From an uncultured Gammaproteobacteria bacterium (lineage in GTDB: Bacteria; Pseudomonadota; Gammaproteobacteria; Pseudomonadales; Azotimanducaceae_A): a stretch of DNA of 10,098 nt. The stretch is taken from the NCBI GenBank assembly GCA_913049565.1, contig CAJWZG010000086.1, positions 1 through 10,098 of the forward strand, written 5' to 3'. The translations under genes were made by a program, and so were the position numbers. The stretch's first letter is position 1. Each line of letters starts with the position of its first letter. This document shows positions 1-7,040 of the stretch, piece after piece. The notes beneath the pieces are model-generated. The model was not told the origin of the DNA, did no database searches, and saw nothing but the letters and a program-made list of their open reading frames with translations.

Positions 1-402
<402 letters not shown>

Positions 403-441
403 AAGTTTTCCATGGCTTGCTTTAAACCAATGGTAGACAGA

Positions 442-470
442 TTGCTGATAAAAGCGACCACGATCAGCAA
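442..470. promoter_or_regulatory. 8-bp inverted repeat TTGCTGAT-N13-ATCAGCAA (possible operator)
   Basis: Perfect half-sites at 442-449 and 463-470 are separated by 13 bases, so their centres lie 21 bp apart, two helical turns. The dyad lies about 40 bp upstream of the minus-strand start at 402 and about 120 bp upstream of the sigma-54 promoter of fliP. It could bind a dimeric regulator acting on either gene, or be chance. No T-run follows on either strand, so it does not look like a terminator. Confidence 0.3.
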
Positions 471-590
471 GCAGACCCGGCGCTGTCGAGTTTTTGACGA
501 TGTTCCAACGACTTTATGGCGTTGCGGCAGACGAAGCGGCAATTTCTCGCCAAAGAGATTTAACCCGTTGAATTTAATGAAAATTTTAGA

Positions 591-606
591 TGGCACATTC
601 TTTGCT
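591..606 (+). promoter_or_regulatory. Sigma-54 (RpoN) promoter for fliPQR-flhB
   Basis: TGGCACATTCTTTGCT matches the -24/-12 consensus TGGCACG-N4-TTGCW at every defined position except the G after TGGCAC. The invariant GG (592-593) and GC (604-605) have the correct 12-base offset. Transcription would start near 617, leaving a leader of about 50 nt before fliP. In Pseudomonas and Vibrio, early and middle flagellar genes are driven by RpoN with FleQ/FlrA or FleR/FlrC-type activators, so the context supports the call. The AT-rich stretch at about 560-590 would suit DNA bending, but I did not identify an activator site. Confidence 0.8.
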
Positions 607-630
607 TTAAAGACCGAGTAAAGGAAACGC

Positions 631-648
631 GTCGGGTTTAGTACCGAC
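631..648 (+). other. Short leader hairpin in the fliP 5' untranslated region
   Basis: GTCGG (631-635) can pair with CCGAC (644-648) around an 8-nt loop. It lies between the predicted sigma-54 start site and the fliP ribosome-binding site GAAGG (659-663). It could affect translation or be chance; a five-base stem is weak evidence. Confidence 0.25.
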
Positions 649-667
649 CACTACCGTTGAAGGTTTT

Positions 668-1438
668 ATGAAGCGATTGTTCGAAAGCGTACACTTACTA
701 AAGGCGATCAGTTTGCCGATCGCGGGATTGCTGTTTCTGCTTCCACAGGTTGGATTGGCAGAGGGTATTCCGGCACTGAAAATCCTTGAAGGCAATGCTG
801 GCGGTACCGAGTATAGCCTGTCGCTCCAGCTGATTATTGTGATGACGCTGTTGAGCTTGCTGCCGTCGATTTTGATTCTCATGACCTCCTTCACCCGCAT
901 CATCATCGTTCTGTCACTGCTGCGGCAAGCCTTAGGTACGGCTCAAACCCCACCCAATCAGGTGCTGATCGGCATTGCACTGTTTTTAACGCTTTTCATT
1001 ATGAATCCGATTTTGCAAACGATCTACGACGATGCGCTCATGCCTGTCGAAAGCGAAGAGATCACTTTTCAAGAAGGTTTGGACCGCGCACGCGTGCCGC
1101 TTCAACAATTCATGTTAGGGCAGACCCGCGAGAAAGACATGATGCTGTTCATGGAGATGTCGCAGACGGATCCCGTAGACAATATTGACGACATACCGTT
1201 GAGCGTACTCGTGCCTGCTTTTATTACATCGGAATTGAAGACCGCTTTTACGATCGGATTTTTGATCTACATTCCCTTCATCATCATTGATCTGGTGGTG
1301 GCTAGTGTCCTGATGTCCATGGGCATGATGATGTTGTCGCCAATGATGATTTCCATGCCGTTTAAATTATTACTGTTCGTGCTGGTTGACGGATGGGGCC
1401 TCGTTACAGGGTCTCTCGTCGCCACGTACTTAACTTAG
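668..1438 (+). CDS. fliP: Flagellar export gate protein FliP
   Basis: FliP forms the pentameric core of the FliP-FliQ-FliR channel through which flagellar rod, hook and filament subunits cross the inner membrane. The 256-residue product has the usual length. It begins with a signal peptide (hydrophobic 12-28, likely cleavage after GLA at 29-31), as is known for FliP. Recognisable conserved stretches are FTRIIIVLSLLRQALGT (75-91), the adjoining TPPNQVLIGIALFLT (94-108), the methionine-rich GMMML segment (219-223) corresponding to the gating loop, and PFKLLLFVLVDGW (231-243). Membrane spans lie at about 52-72, 98-118, 193-218 and 230-252. The start at 668 follows GAAGG with a 4-nt gap. It is the first gene after the sigma-54 promoter. 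The gene usually found just upstream, fliO, is absent here; the upstream neighbour points the other way. Confidence 0.97.
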   Translation: MKRLFESVHLLKAISLPIAGLLFLLPQVGLAEGIPALKILEGNAGGTEYSLSLQLIIVMTLLSLLPSILILMTSFTRIIIVLSLLRQALGTAQTPPNQVLIGIALFLTLFIMNPILQTIYDDALMPVESEEITFQEGLDRARVPLQQFMLGQTREKDMMLFMEMSQTDPVDNIDDIPLSVLVPAFITSELKTAFTIGFLIYIPFIIIDLVVASVLMSMGMMMLSPMMISMPFKLLLFVLVDGWGLVTGSLVATYLT

Positions 1439-1446
1439 GAAGGCAG

Positions 1447-1716
1447 ATGGATACCTCGTTAGTCATGGATATCGCACTGGACTCCTTAAAGGTAACCATT
1501 CTTGTTGCAGCTCCAGTACTTGCAGCTGCACTTATATCTGGTTTGCTGGTGGGTATCCTGCAAGCGGCAACGTCGATACAAGAGATGACGCTCAGCTTCA
1601 TTCCGAAACTCGCCGTCATGGTGCTTGCGTTAATGGTCTTTGGCGAATGGCAAATTGCCGTGCTGGCTGAATACTTCAACGATGTCTTTGAACGTGTTCG
1701 CACCATAACCCTGTAG
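1447..1716 (+). CDS. fliQ: Flagellar export gate protein FliQ
   Basis: FliQ is a small two-span membrane protein; several copies wrap the FliP-FliR core of the export gate. The product is 89 residues, exactly the usual FliQ length, with helices at about 15-40 and 52-76 and the conserved loop LQAATSIQEMTLSFIPK (38-54). I chose ATG 1447 over an in-frame ATG at 1393 because it gives the canonical length and follows a strong AGGAAGG at 1437-1443. That binding site overlaps the fliP stop codon, suggesting coupled translation. fliR follows after 4 nt. Confidence 0.96.
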   Translation: MDTSLVMDIALDSLKVTILVAAPVLAAALISGLLVGILQAATSIQEMTLSFIPKLAVMVLALMVFGEWQIAVLAEYFNDVFERVRTITL

Positions 1717-1720
1717 AGCC

Positions 1721-2491
1721 ATGACGTTCTTTGTAGCCGAATTAGTCGAGATGTTTCAGACCTTTATGTGGCCTTTTGTTCGCATAACAGCACTGATGCT
1801 AACGGCACCGATCTTTTCCCAAAGAGCGCTCAACTTACGAGTGCGAATTGTCACTGGTTTCATGCTGACTTGGATGATCTATCCCTTCATTGATATTCCA
1901 ACTGTCGACCCATTCACCGTTGCTGGTGTTTATGGGCTGTTCAACGAGTTAACTGTCGGCGCACTAATGGGTTTCACTTTGCAAATTGTGAGCGCGGCAA
2001 TCGTCTTAAGTGGCCAAGCCGTTTCATCCAGCATGGGCCTAGGTATGGCGAACATGATGGATCCAAACCTAGGCAACGTACCGACGCTTTCTCAGTTCAT
2101 GCTGATTATTGGCCTACTAGTTTTTCTGGCATTAGGCGGGCACCTCGTGCTGATCACCGTGCTAGTTCAAAGTTTTGATTCAATCCCTGTTGGCAGTGGA
2201 TTGCTCAGTACTGAAGCGATTTCTGGTTTCCTGGCTTGGTCATCTCAAATTTTTATCGGCGCCGTCATCATGGTGCTCCCCATCATGCTCGGTCTGCTGA
2301 TGATCAATGGCTGCTTGGGGGTCATTTCGCGAGCCTCGCCCAGCCTTAATGTTTTTGCGGTTGGCTTTCCTGCCTTGATACCGATTGGGTTCGGTATGGT
2401 CTTGCTTAGTATGGTGGTCATCATCGGAAAAATGGAAGGGCTATGGTTTCAAGCATTTCAAACACTTAACGAAAATTTGCTGAGTTTGTAA
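1721..2491 (+). CDS. fliR: Flagellar export gate protein FliR
   Basis: FliR is the single-copy subunit that completes the FliP5-FliR1 export pore and contacts FlhB. The 256-residue length is typical. About six hydrophobic segments are visible. Family features include the N-terminal FMWPFVRITALMLTAPIFS (15-33), the SGQAVSSSMGLGMANMMDP region (around 97-115), and a C-terminal segment with PALIPIGFGMVLLSM. The ribosome-binding site is weak (GTAGAG at 1713-1718, overlapping the fliQ stop), so translation probably depends on coupling to fliQ. The TAA stop shares its last base with the flhB ATG (TAATG at 2489-2493), another coupling sign. Confidence 0.96.
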   Translation: MTFFVAELVEMFQTFMWPFVRITALMLTAPIFSQRALNLRVRIVTGFMLTWMIYPFIDIPTVDPFTVAGVYGLFNELTVGALMGFTLQIVSAAIVLSGQAVSSSMGLGMANMMDPNLGNVPTLSQFMLIIGLLVFLALGGHLVLITVLVQSFDSIPVGSGLLSTEAISGFLAWSSQIFIGAVIMVLPIMLGLLMINGCLGVISRASPSLNVFAVGFPALIPIGFGMVLLSMVVIIGKMEGLWFQAFQTLNENLLSL

Positions 2492-3645
2492 TGGCTGAAG
2501 AATCTCAAGACGACAAAACAGAAGAACCCACCGCGCGACGCCTGGAAAAAGCGAAGGAAGACGGACAGGTGTTGCGTTCCCAAGATATGACCATCGCAGC
2601 AGTAACCGGCACGGTTTTGGCTACCATGTATGTCGGAGGGTTTTGGATGGGCCCTCGTTTTGTCGACACCTTTACCCGAGCTCTAACCATACCCCCGCAT
2701 TATGCGTTTGAAGCCAATCTGGCCTTGGGGAGGTTGTCGGCAACGGCTTTAGACAGCTATTTGACCGTCATCCCGGTCTTTGCATTAGCAATTGCTGCGG
2801 CAATTGGCTCTGCAACAGGGTTAGGGGGCTTCGTATTTTCTGCCAAGGCGTTCGCGCCCAAAGCCAGCAAACTGAACCCCATCAAGGGGATGAGCCGCAT
2901 TTTCGGGCTGAAGGCGCTGGTGGAGCTTGGTAAGGCGCTGATGAAGTTTTCATTAGTAGCCAGCATTGGTGGCGCATTTTTGTATTTTAATTTTGACTCC
3001 ATCATGCAGGTTGCGAATGGACCGATAAATGTTGCAATCGCCATGAGCGTTGAAACGGTCTTGCTAGGGGCTTTGGTCTCAACCGTAGCCCTTGTTTTGA
3101 TTGCTTTGGTCGACGTGCCTTATCAGCGCTATGAGTTCATCAAAAAACTGAAGATGACGAAGCAAGAAATCAAAGACGAGATGAAAGACGTCGAGGGCCA
3201 ACCAGAAGTTAAGCAACGTATTCGAGCCAAGCAGCGCGAAATGGCCCAGCAGAGACAGTTAGACGATGTGCCCGGTGCCGATGTGGTTATCACTAACCCT
3301 CAGCACTTTGCGGTCGCTCTGGTTTACGACATGGATAACGAAGAGGCTCCACGGGTAGTTGCCAAGGGCAAGAATTTTATGGCCAAGCGAATTCGCGAGC
3401 GCGCAGGCGATAGCGACGTTGAGATATTTGAATCACCGCTACTAGCGCGGGCACTGTATTTCACCTGTGATGTTGGCATGTACATACCCGCAGGCTTGTT
3501 CCACGCCGTAGCGCAGGTGATTGCATACGTTTACAGCCTGAACTCAATCGGCCCTGACGGGCAGAAGATGTCCAAGCCTAAACCAACGGTGCCAGATGAT
3601 CTGATATTTGACGAAAGCGGCCGCCAAAATACGGCGGCGGTTTAG
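2491..3645 (+). CDS. flhB: Flagellar export switch protein FlhB
   Basis: FlhB binds the export gate and, after self-cleavage of its cytoplasmic domain, switches export from rod and hook to filament substrates. The 384-residue product starts with the family hallmark KTEEPTARRLEKAKEDGQV (9-27). Membrane spans fall at about 34-53, 89-112, 150-167 and 187-209, followed by a charged linker (215-255) rich in Lys and Glu. The self-cleavage site normally reads NPTH. Here N269-P270 are present at the same numbering as the enteric protein, and H272 is kept, but residue 271 is Gln (NPQH). Downstream features AKGKNFMAKRIRERA and ESPLLARALY match the cytoplasmic domain. The gene overlaps fliR by 1 nt. flhA, often next in line, is not found here. 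Confidence 0.97.
   Translation: MAEESQDDKTEEPTARRLEKAKEDGQVLRSQDMTIAAVTGTVLATMYVGGFWMGPRFVDTFTRALTIPPHYAFEANLALGRLSATALDSYLTVIPVFALAIAAAIGSATGLGGFVFSAKAFAPKASKLNPIKGMSRIFGLKALVELGKALMKFSLVASIGGAFLYFNFDSIMQVANGPINVAIAMSVETVLLGALVSTVALVLIALVDVPYQRYEFIKKLKMTKQEIKDEMKDVEGQPEVKQRIRAKQREMAQQRQLDDVPGADVVITNPQHFAVALVYDMDNEEAPRVVAKGKNFMAKRIRERAGDSDVEIFESPLLARALYFTCDVGMYIPAGLFHAVAQVIAYVYSLNSIGPDGQKMSKPKPTVPDDLIFDESGRQNTAAV
3620..3638 (+). other. GC-rich hairpin at the 3' end of flhB
   Basis: GCCGCC (3620-3625) and GGCGGC (3633-3638) form a perfect 6-bp stem with a 7-nt loop just before the flhB stop codon. Only a short TTT follows, so it is not a convincing intrinsic terminator. It might slow ribosomes, protect the flhB message, or reduce read-through into the next gene. 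Confidence 0.3.
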
Positions 3646-3687
3646 CCCCATGAACTCAAAAACGGATTTACTACAGGAAAAGAGACG

Positions 3688-5184
3688 ATGATCCCGCTTA
3701 AAGAAGAACCAACAATCAGTTCAGCACTTTGTTTTGGTGAAGAGGATGCGCAGCATCTGATCAGTTGCCAAAGTACTTTGGCCCACGCTGGCAATATCGT
3801 TATCACCTCAGCTCGACACGAAAATTTATTGGCTCACTACACGCGAACCATGCTGGCAGAGATCAATCGCATTGGCGGCCAAGCAGCAGCGAAACCTGTC
3901 GCCGTCCGGCGGATGCCAAAAACTAGCGACGGCGTACTTGAAGCGTTGAACGAGCATCTCGCAACAATGGATTTGTCTGCGCTGCAAACTAAGCGCGTCG
4001 TGAAAACCCGAGAAATTTGGCTCTACGAAATGTCTGGACCTGTGAAGTCAGAGCTTTTGCAAATGGCTGCTCCGATGATCAAACAGTTTAAGTCCGCTGG
4101 TGTCTCGATCATCGTACATAGCCGTCATGCGAGACCCGACTCCCAACATTTGAAGAAACTCGCCGAAACGTTGCGAGCCAAACTGGTCTTGTTTGCAACA
4201 CCGACAGAAGAAGAATGCAAGAAATTGGCAGAAAATGTCGAAGGACGCCCTGAGGCGAGTCAAATTCACCACCTGATTCGCTCCCTTGGGGTGGCAATAG
4301 AATACGACGAAGCGGCAGACTTAACGGAGCTGCCCGCGGTACCCGAGTTATCTAAGTTGATGCAAAAGGCTGAGCAATCCTTGCCGGTGAACCGTAATGG
4401 TAAGCGTCCACAGCAATCTGTGACTCCGACGAAGGCCAGCACCGGCAAACTAACGGCTCCGAAACCATCCCTCAGCGGCGTATCCAATGCAAGAATCTTA
4501 GTCAGCTCCAGCGTCGCCTGCTTGCTCATAGCGGGGCTGTATTTCAATCCCGGTATTGATCTTTTTGAGAAGGCCGGCAACGTAGCAGGCTGGGTGCAAA
4601 ACCAAGTGCTATCTGAATCCATAGCGGCGAGTAATTCGGTTGCTGATAACGATGTAATATTGCCTCTCGTTCTGCCCGTTTCAAACCCAGAAGAACTTAG
4701 CCAAGAAACGGCCACGCAAGGAGGGCGAGCAACCATCGCCGCTAATAGCGCCAGCGTGCTAGCGTCAAATGCATCAGCGAAGGAGACCGCAGATGTTTCA
4801 GTTGTGGTTCGAGATAGGCAGCAAGACTTTGCTGCACCAACCATAGCTCAACAAGAAATTGTGAGTGACGAAGAAAGTCTGAAGACGCTTTTTCCCGTGA
4901 TCACGCCCTCGGCGTCGACGGCAAGACCAGGCAGTGCATTACTTGCACCCGGCGTTTACGTGCAGCATGCATCCTTCCGACTGCCGCAAAGCGCACTAAT
5001 ATGGCGGAATAACAACAATCAGCTACCGGGCGTAAAAGTGGCTGCGAAAGGTGAGCGTTTTGTTGCGGTAAGCGGCCCCTTTGCTGATCGAGGTCAAGCA
5101 AGACAATATCTTGCCGACTTTGGTTTAACGGCTCAGCCCTATTTTGTTGAAGGCTCCGTGCTTCAAACCAGTGCCCAAATTTAG
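3688..5184 (+). CDS. DamX-like membrane protein: degenerate AAA-type domain plus C-terminal SPOR domain
   Basis: The 498-residue product has three parts. Residues about 15-215 look like a P-loop ATPase fold of the AAA/ExeA-like type seen in Pseudomonas DamX-like proteins, but the nucleotide-binding motifs are gone. The Walker A position reads ITSARHENLL (39-48) without the Gly-Lys-Thr, and the Walker B position reads IWLYEM (110-115) without an Asp. A low-complexity linker leads to a membrane span at about 270-287. After a Ser/Ala/Glu-rich periplasmic stretch, residues 422-490 resemble a SPOR domain (GVYVQHASF, then RFVAVSGPFADRGQARQYL), which binds denuded septal peptidoglycan in DamX, FtsN and relatives. 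The start at 3688 follows AGGAAAAGAGA. The gene lies 42 nt after flhB on the same strand. The role is inferred: an envelope or septal protein with a likely inactive ATPase-like domain. The SPOR call is good; the ATPase ancestry is moderate. Confidence 0.75.
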   Translation: MIPLKEEPTISSALCFGEEDAQHLISCQSTLAHAGNIVITSARHENLLAHYTRTMLAEINRIGGQAAAKPVAVRRMPKTSDGVLEALNEHLATMDLSALQTKRVVKTREIWLYEMSGPVKSELLQMAAPMIKQFKSAGVSIIVHSRHARPDSQHLKKLAETLRAKLVLFATPTEEECKKLAENVEGRPEASQIHHLIRSLGVAIEYDEAADLTELPAVPELSKLMQKAEQSLPVNRNGKRPQQSVTPTKASTGKLTAPKPSLSGVSNARILVSSSVACLLIAGLYFNPGIDLFEKAGNVAGWVQNQVLSESIAASNSVADNDVILPLVLPVSNPEELSQETATQGGRATIAANSASVLASNASAKETADVSVVVRDRQQDFAAPTIAQQEIVSDEESLKTLFPVITPSASTARPGSALLAPGVYVQHASFRLPQSALIWRNNNNQLPGVKVAAKGERFVAVSGPFADRGQARQYLADFGLTAQPYFVEGSVLQTSAQI

Positions 5185-5215
5185 CGAAAGCCAGCCCAAA
5201 GTTTTGGAGAACGAT

Positions 5216-6205
5216 ATGGCAGATGAAGAAAAACCCGATGACGCAGGGGTAGATAGCGCAATAACAGGGGCCGACACAGAGGAAACTCTGGCTGATCAAG
5301 CCCAAGAAACCGTCGACGCAATCACTAAGAATGTGCAAGAGCGAGCAGCTGAGATTGAAGATGTGTTGGCGGAGGCGAGCGTGCCTGCTCCCTTGCCCCA
5401 AGAAACTCTCTCCGTAGAGCCAGAGCCAGAGCCAGAGCCCGTACCCGTTGATCCTCCAAGGATTAACGAACCGGCACTGGATTTCGGATTTGAAGAGAAT
5501 GAACCCAATTTGCAGATCAGTGTGGGCGGTGAAAAAGTCAGGATTTCGACAGCGCACCCGCTTATTGAAGACATTGCGGAGCAGTTAAACAAGTCGCGGC
5601 AGTTCACCTTATATTCCATCGGCGGGCTTTGTAGTGCGCTGCTGGCGTCAGCCTTGTTCTACGTCTTGATGGCTGCCCAGCTTTCCACAAAGGTAGCGGA
5701 AATCGACAACATGCTGGGGGCGATGGCCAAACGAACGCTGCAAATGACGAAGGGAATAGAGGCGTTTAGCGCTATTGAGGTTCGGTTAGAGGAAGGTATT
5801 GCCAATCAATTCGTTCAGCGGGACATGTTAGCCGCGAACGAGCAAGCGATGGTTACGCTGCGTGACCTAGTGGATGAGGTTTCGCCTAAAATCACCGGTC
5901 ACACGAGCGAGTCAGTGGGTGAATCTGAACAAACGTTACTGACGGAGCTCAAAACACTGCAGCAAGAAAATACTGCCCTGAGGCAAGAACTTGATCGTAT
6001 TGGTCGGGCCTTAGAAGCACAAACCGCTGAGATTGCTGCATTAGGAGCGGTGCGCCGAGAGCTTTCGACGATCAGGTCGACGGTCCAGGAAGTCGAAGAG
6101 ACCGTGGGCGATCTCTACATCATCGAGCGTGCCCGGGTAGCCAAACAAATGCTAAGCCCTAGAGAGGAACTCATCTTGCAGCAAAACGAACAGCAGCAGA
6201 ACTAA
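5216..6205 (+). CDS. Acidic single-span membrane protein with periplasmic coiled coil, unknown function
   Basis: I do not recognise this 329-residue protein. The N-terminal 110 residues are strongly acidic and include the alternating EPEPEPEP run at 68-75. One membrane span lies at about 131-153 (FTLYSIGGLCSALLASALFY). It is followed by a helical, heptad-like region rich in Leu, Glu and Gln (about 155-310, for example LLTELKTLQQENTALRQEL) typical of a coiled coil, ending in a Gln-rich tail. Topology is probably N-in, coiled coil in the periplasm, but this is not proven. ATG 5216 follows GGAGA (5206-5210) at 5 nt. An in-frame ATG at 5144 would add 24 residues overlapping the previous gene and lacks a ribosome-binding site. 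The gene begins 31 nt after the SPOR-protein gene, so the two are probably cotranscribed and may interact. A hairpin follows its stop codon directly. Confidence 0.8.
   Translation: MADEEKPDDAGVDSAITGADTEETLADQAQETVDAITKNVQERAAEIEDVLAEASVPAPLPQETLSVEPEPEPEPVPVDPPRINEPALDFGFEENEPNLQISVGGEKVRISTAHPLIEDIAEQLNKSRQFTLYSIGGLCSALLASALFYVLMAAQLSTKVAEIDNMLGAMAKRTLQMTKGIEAFSAIEVRLEEGIANQFVQRDMLAANEQAMVTLRDLVDEVSPKITGHTSESVGESEQTLLTELKTLQQENTALRQELDRIGRALEAQTAEIAALGAVRRELSTIRSTVQEVEETVGDLYIIERARVAKQMLSPREELILQQNEQQQN
5417..5440. repeat. Short hexanucleotide repeat GAGCCA (3 perfect copies plus one with a final C)
   Basis: Four tandem units GAGCCA, GAGCCA, GAGCCA, GAGCCC encode Glu-Pro four times in the acidic cytoplasmic part of the coiled-coil protein. 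Like the TE tract at 101-154, the unit is two codons with Glu in each pair. Glu-Pro repeats make stiff, extended linkers. Confidence 0.85.
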
Positions 6206-6241
6206 TCGCGCAGAGGCTGTCCTGCGCGACTGTAAACTTTT
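6206..6241 (+). terminator. Possible terminator or mRNA-stabilising hairpin
   Basis: TCGCGCAG (6206-6213) pairs perfectly with CTGCGCGA (6222-6229) around an 8-nt loop, starting at the base after the stop codon of the coiled-coil gene. The stem is GC-rich and stable. The T-rich stretch CTTTT (6237-6241) lies 7 nt after the stem, farther than in a classic intrinsic terminator. Partial termination or protection of the mRNA 3' end both fit. Confidence 0.45.
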
Positions 6242-6267
6242 GGCAGGCACATATTGGTCGATATGGT
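6240..6267 (+). promoter_or_regulatory. Candidate sigma-70 promoter for the 6315 gene
   Basis: TTGGCA (6240-6245, 5 of 6 to TTGACA) and TATGGT (6262-6267, 4 of 6 to TATAAT) are 16 bases apart. It sits between the hairpin at 6206-6229 and the gene at 6315, in a 109-nt gap where a separate promoter would be expected. A second weaker -10-like TACACT lies at 6275-6280. Confidence 0.35.
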
Positions 6268-6314
6268 TTCTGTGTACACTCGCCGATTGCCCTAGATAGG
6301 ATCTGAGGTGGCAT

Positions 6315-6977
6315 ATGAATACTAGTGTTGTGCCCATTGTGATGATCACTCTGACGATCGTCCTGGTTGTGATTTTATTCGTCGTGATGAGTTACATCTT
6401 GTTGCGGCTGCGTACTCTAGAAGCGCAGTCGAATGGCGGTCAAGTTGACGGCCTAGCAGAGGTTGGCACGACAGGAGGCTCTTTAGTCGGGTTTCGCGGC
6501 AAGGGTATTTGGGATGCGCTACGAAACCCCGGCAAATATCCGGGGATAATCGATCAACTGCGAAATCGCTATGCGTTTGTGCTTGCCAGACATATTGAGC
6601 AGGTCATCGACCAAGGACAGCTGGATCGACAGCGCAACACAGAAGCCGTACCGGAAAGCAGTGCAGCCATCGGTGGCTTGCGCGGTGAAGTGCAGTCGTG
6701 GCTACCCCAATCTTATGTGCAGCGGTTTTATCGAATTGGTGCACAATCCCTGTCTGCAACGGCAGAAGAGTTGCCTGAACTTCGTGCTGAAGTACGCGGC
6801 TTGGTTAAAGAAATATTGCACAAACTGCATATGACCGAGGAAGGGCGAGGTATCTCGCAGCTGATCACAATGCATACCCTCGATTTTGTCGCTCAGGCAC
6901 GAGGTGAAGAGTACGACGATGCAGAAGCTGATGCGGACGATTTAGATGAATTGGAAGACGGTCAGCGTAGCGATTAG
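6315..6977 (+). CDS. Small membrane-anchored helical protein with acidic tail, unknown function
   Basis: I do not recognise this 220-residue protein. It has an N-terminal membrane span (about 5-30, Val/Ile/Leu-rich, followed by basic RLR), consistent with an anchor whose remainder faces the cytoplasm. The body holds a segment with aromatic and Gly residues, GKGIWDALRNPGKYPGIIDQL (63-82), then mainly amphipathic helices (about 83-195), and ends in a very acidic tail (198-215, rich in Asp and Glu). No cysteine is present and no catalytic motif is evident. The start follows GAGGTG at 6305-6310 with a 4-nt gap. It is on the same strand as the coiled-coil gene but 109 nt away, with a hairpin and a candidate promoter between, so it may be a separate unit. 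It could be a scaffold or adaptor, but that is only a guess. Confidence 0.75.
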   Translation: MNTSVVPIVMITLTIVLVVILFVVMSYILLRLRTLEAQSNGGQVDGLAEVGTTGGSLVGFRGKGIWDALRNPGKYPGIIDQLRNRYAFVLARHIEQVIDQGQLDRQRNTEAVPESSAAIGGLRGEVQSWLPQSYVQRFYRIGAQSLSATAEELPELRAEVRGLVKEILHKLHMTEEGRGISQLITMHTLDFVAQARGEEYDDAEADADDLDELEDGQRSD

Positions 6978-6988
6978 ATCGCCGAACG

Positions 6989-7014
6989 GGAGCAGCCCTT
7001 GCTATTGCTTTTTT
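6989..7014 (+). terminator. Weak possible terminator after the 6315 gene
   Basis: AGCA (6991-6994) can pair with TGCT (7000-7003) around GCCCT, and a run of six T lies at 7009-7014. The stem is only four base pairs, so terminator strength would be low; the T-run is the main argument. The region also overlaps the -35 element proposed for uvrD. Confidence 0.25.
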
Positions 7015-7040
7015 GTCCGCATGGCCCGGTTGTATATAAC
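7013..7040 (+). promoter_or_regulatory. Candidate sigma-70 promoter for uvrD
   Basis: TTGTCC (7013-7018, 4 of 6 to consensus) and TATAAC (7035-7040, 5 of 6) are 16 bases apart. The start would fall near 7047, giving a leader of about 100 nt. The -10 lies inside an imperfect palindrome at 7028-7041 (GGTT, TATA centre, AACC). E. coli uvrD is LexA-regulated, but a full CTGT-N8-ACAG LexA box is not seen here. Confidence 0.45.

Noticed and set aside
2191..2205. Sigma-54-like sequence TGGCAGTGGATTGCT inside fliR
   Set aside because: The GG and GC elements are one base too close, and it lies in the middle of a conserved coding region.
4266..4844. Long minus-strand open frame (192 codons) opposite the SPOR-protein gene
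   Set aside because: It is antisense to a gene with clear domains and a good start, and its translation shows no recognisable domain. Another long antisense frame at 4901-5557 was rejected for the same reason.
6240..6257. Possible sigma-54 promoter TTGGCAGGCACATATTGG before the 6315 gene
   Set aside because: The -12 element lacks GC at the required offset, so a sigma-70-type promoter is a better reading.
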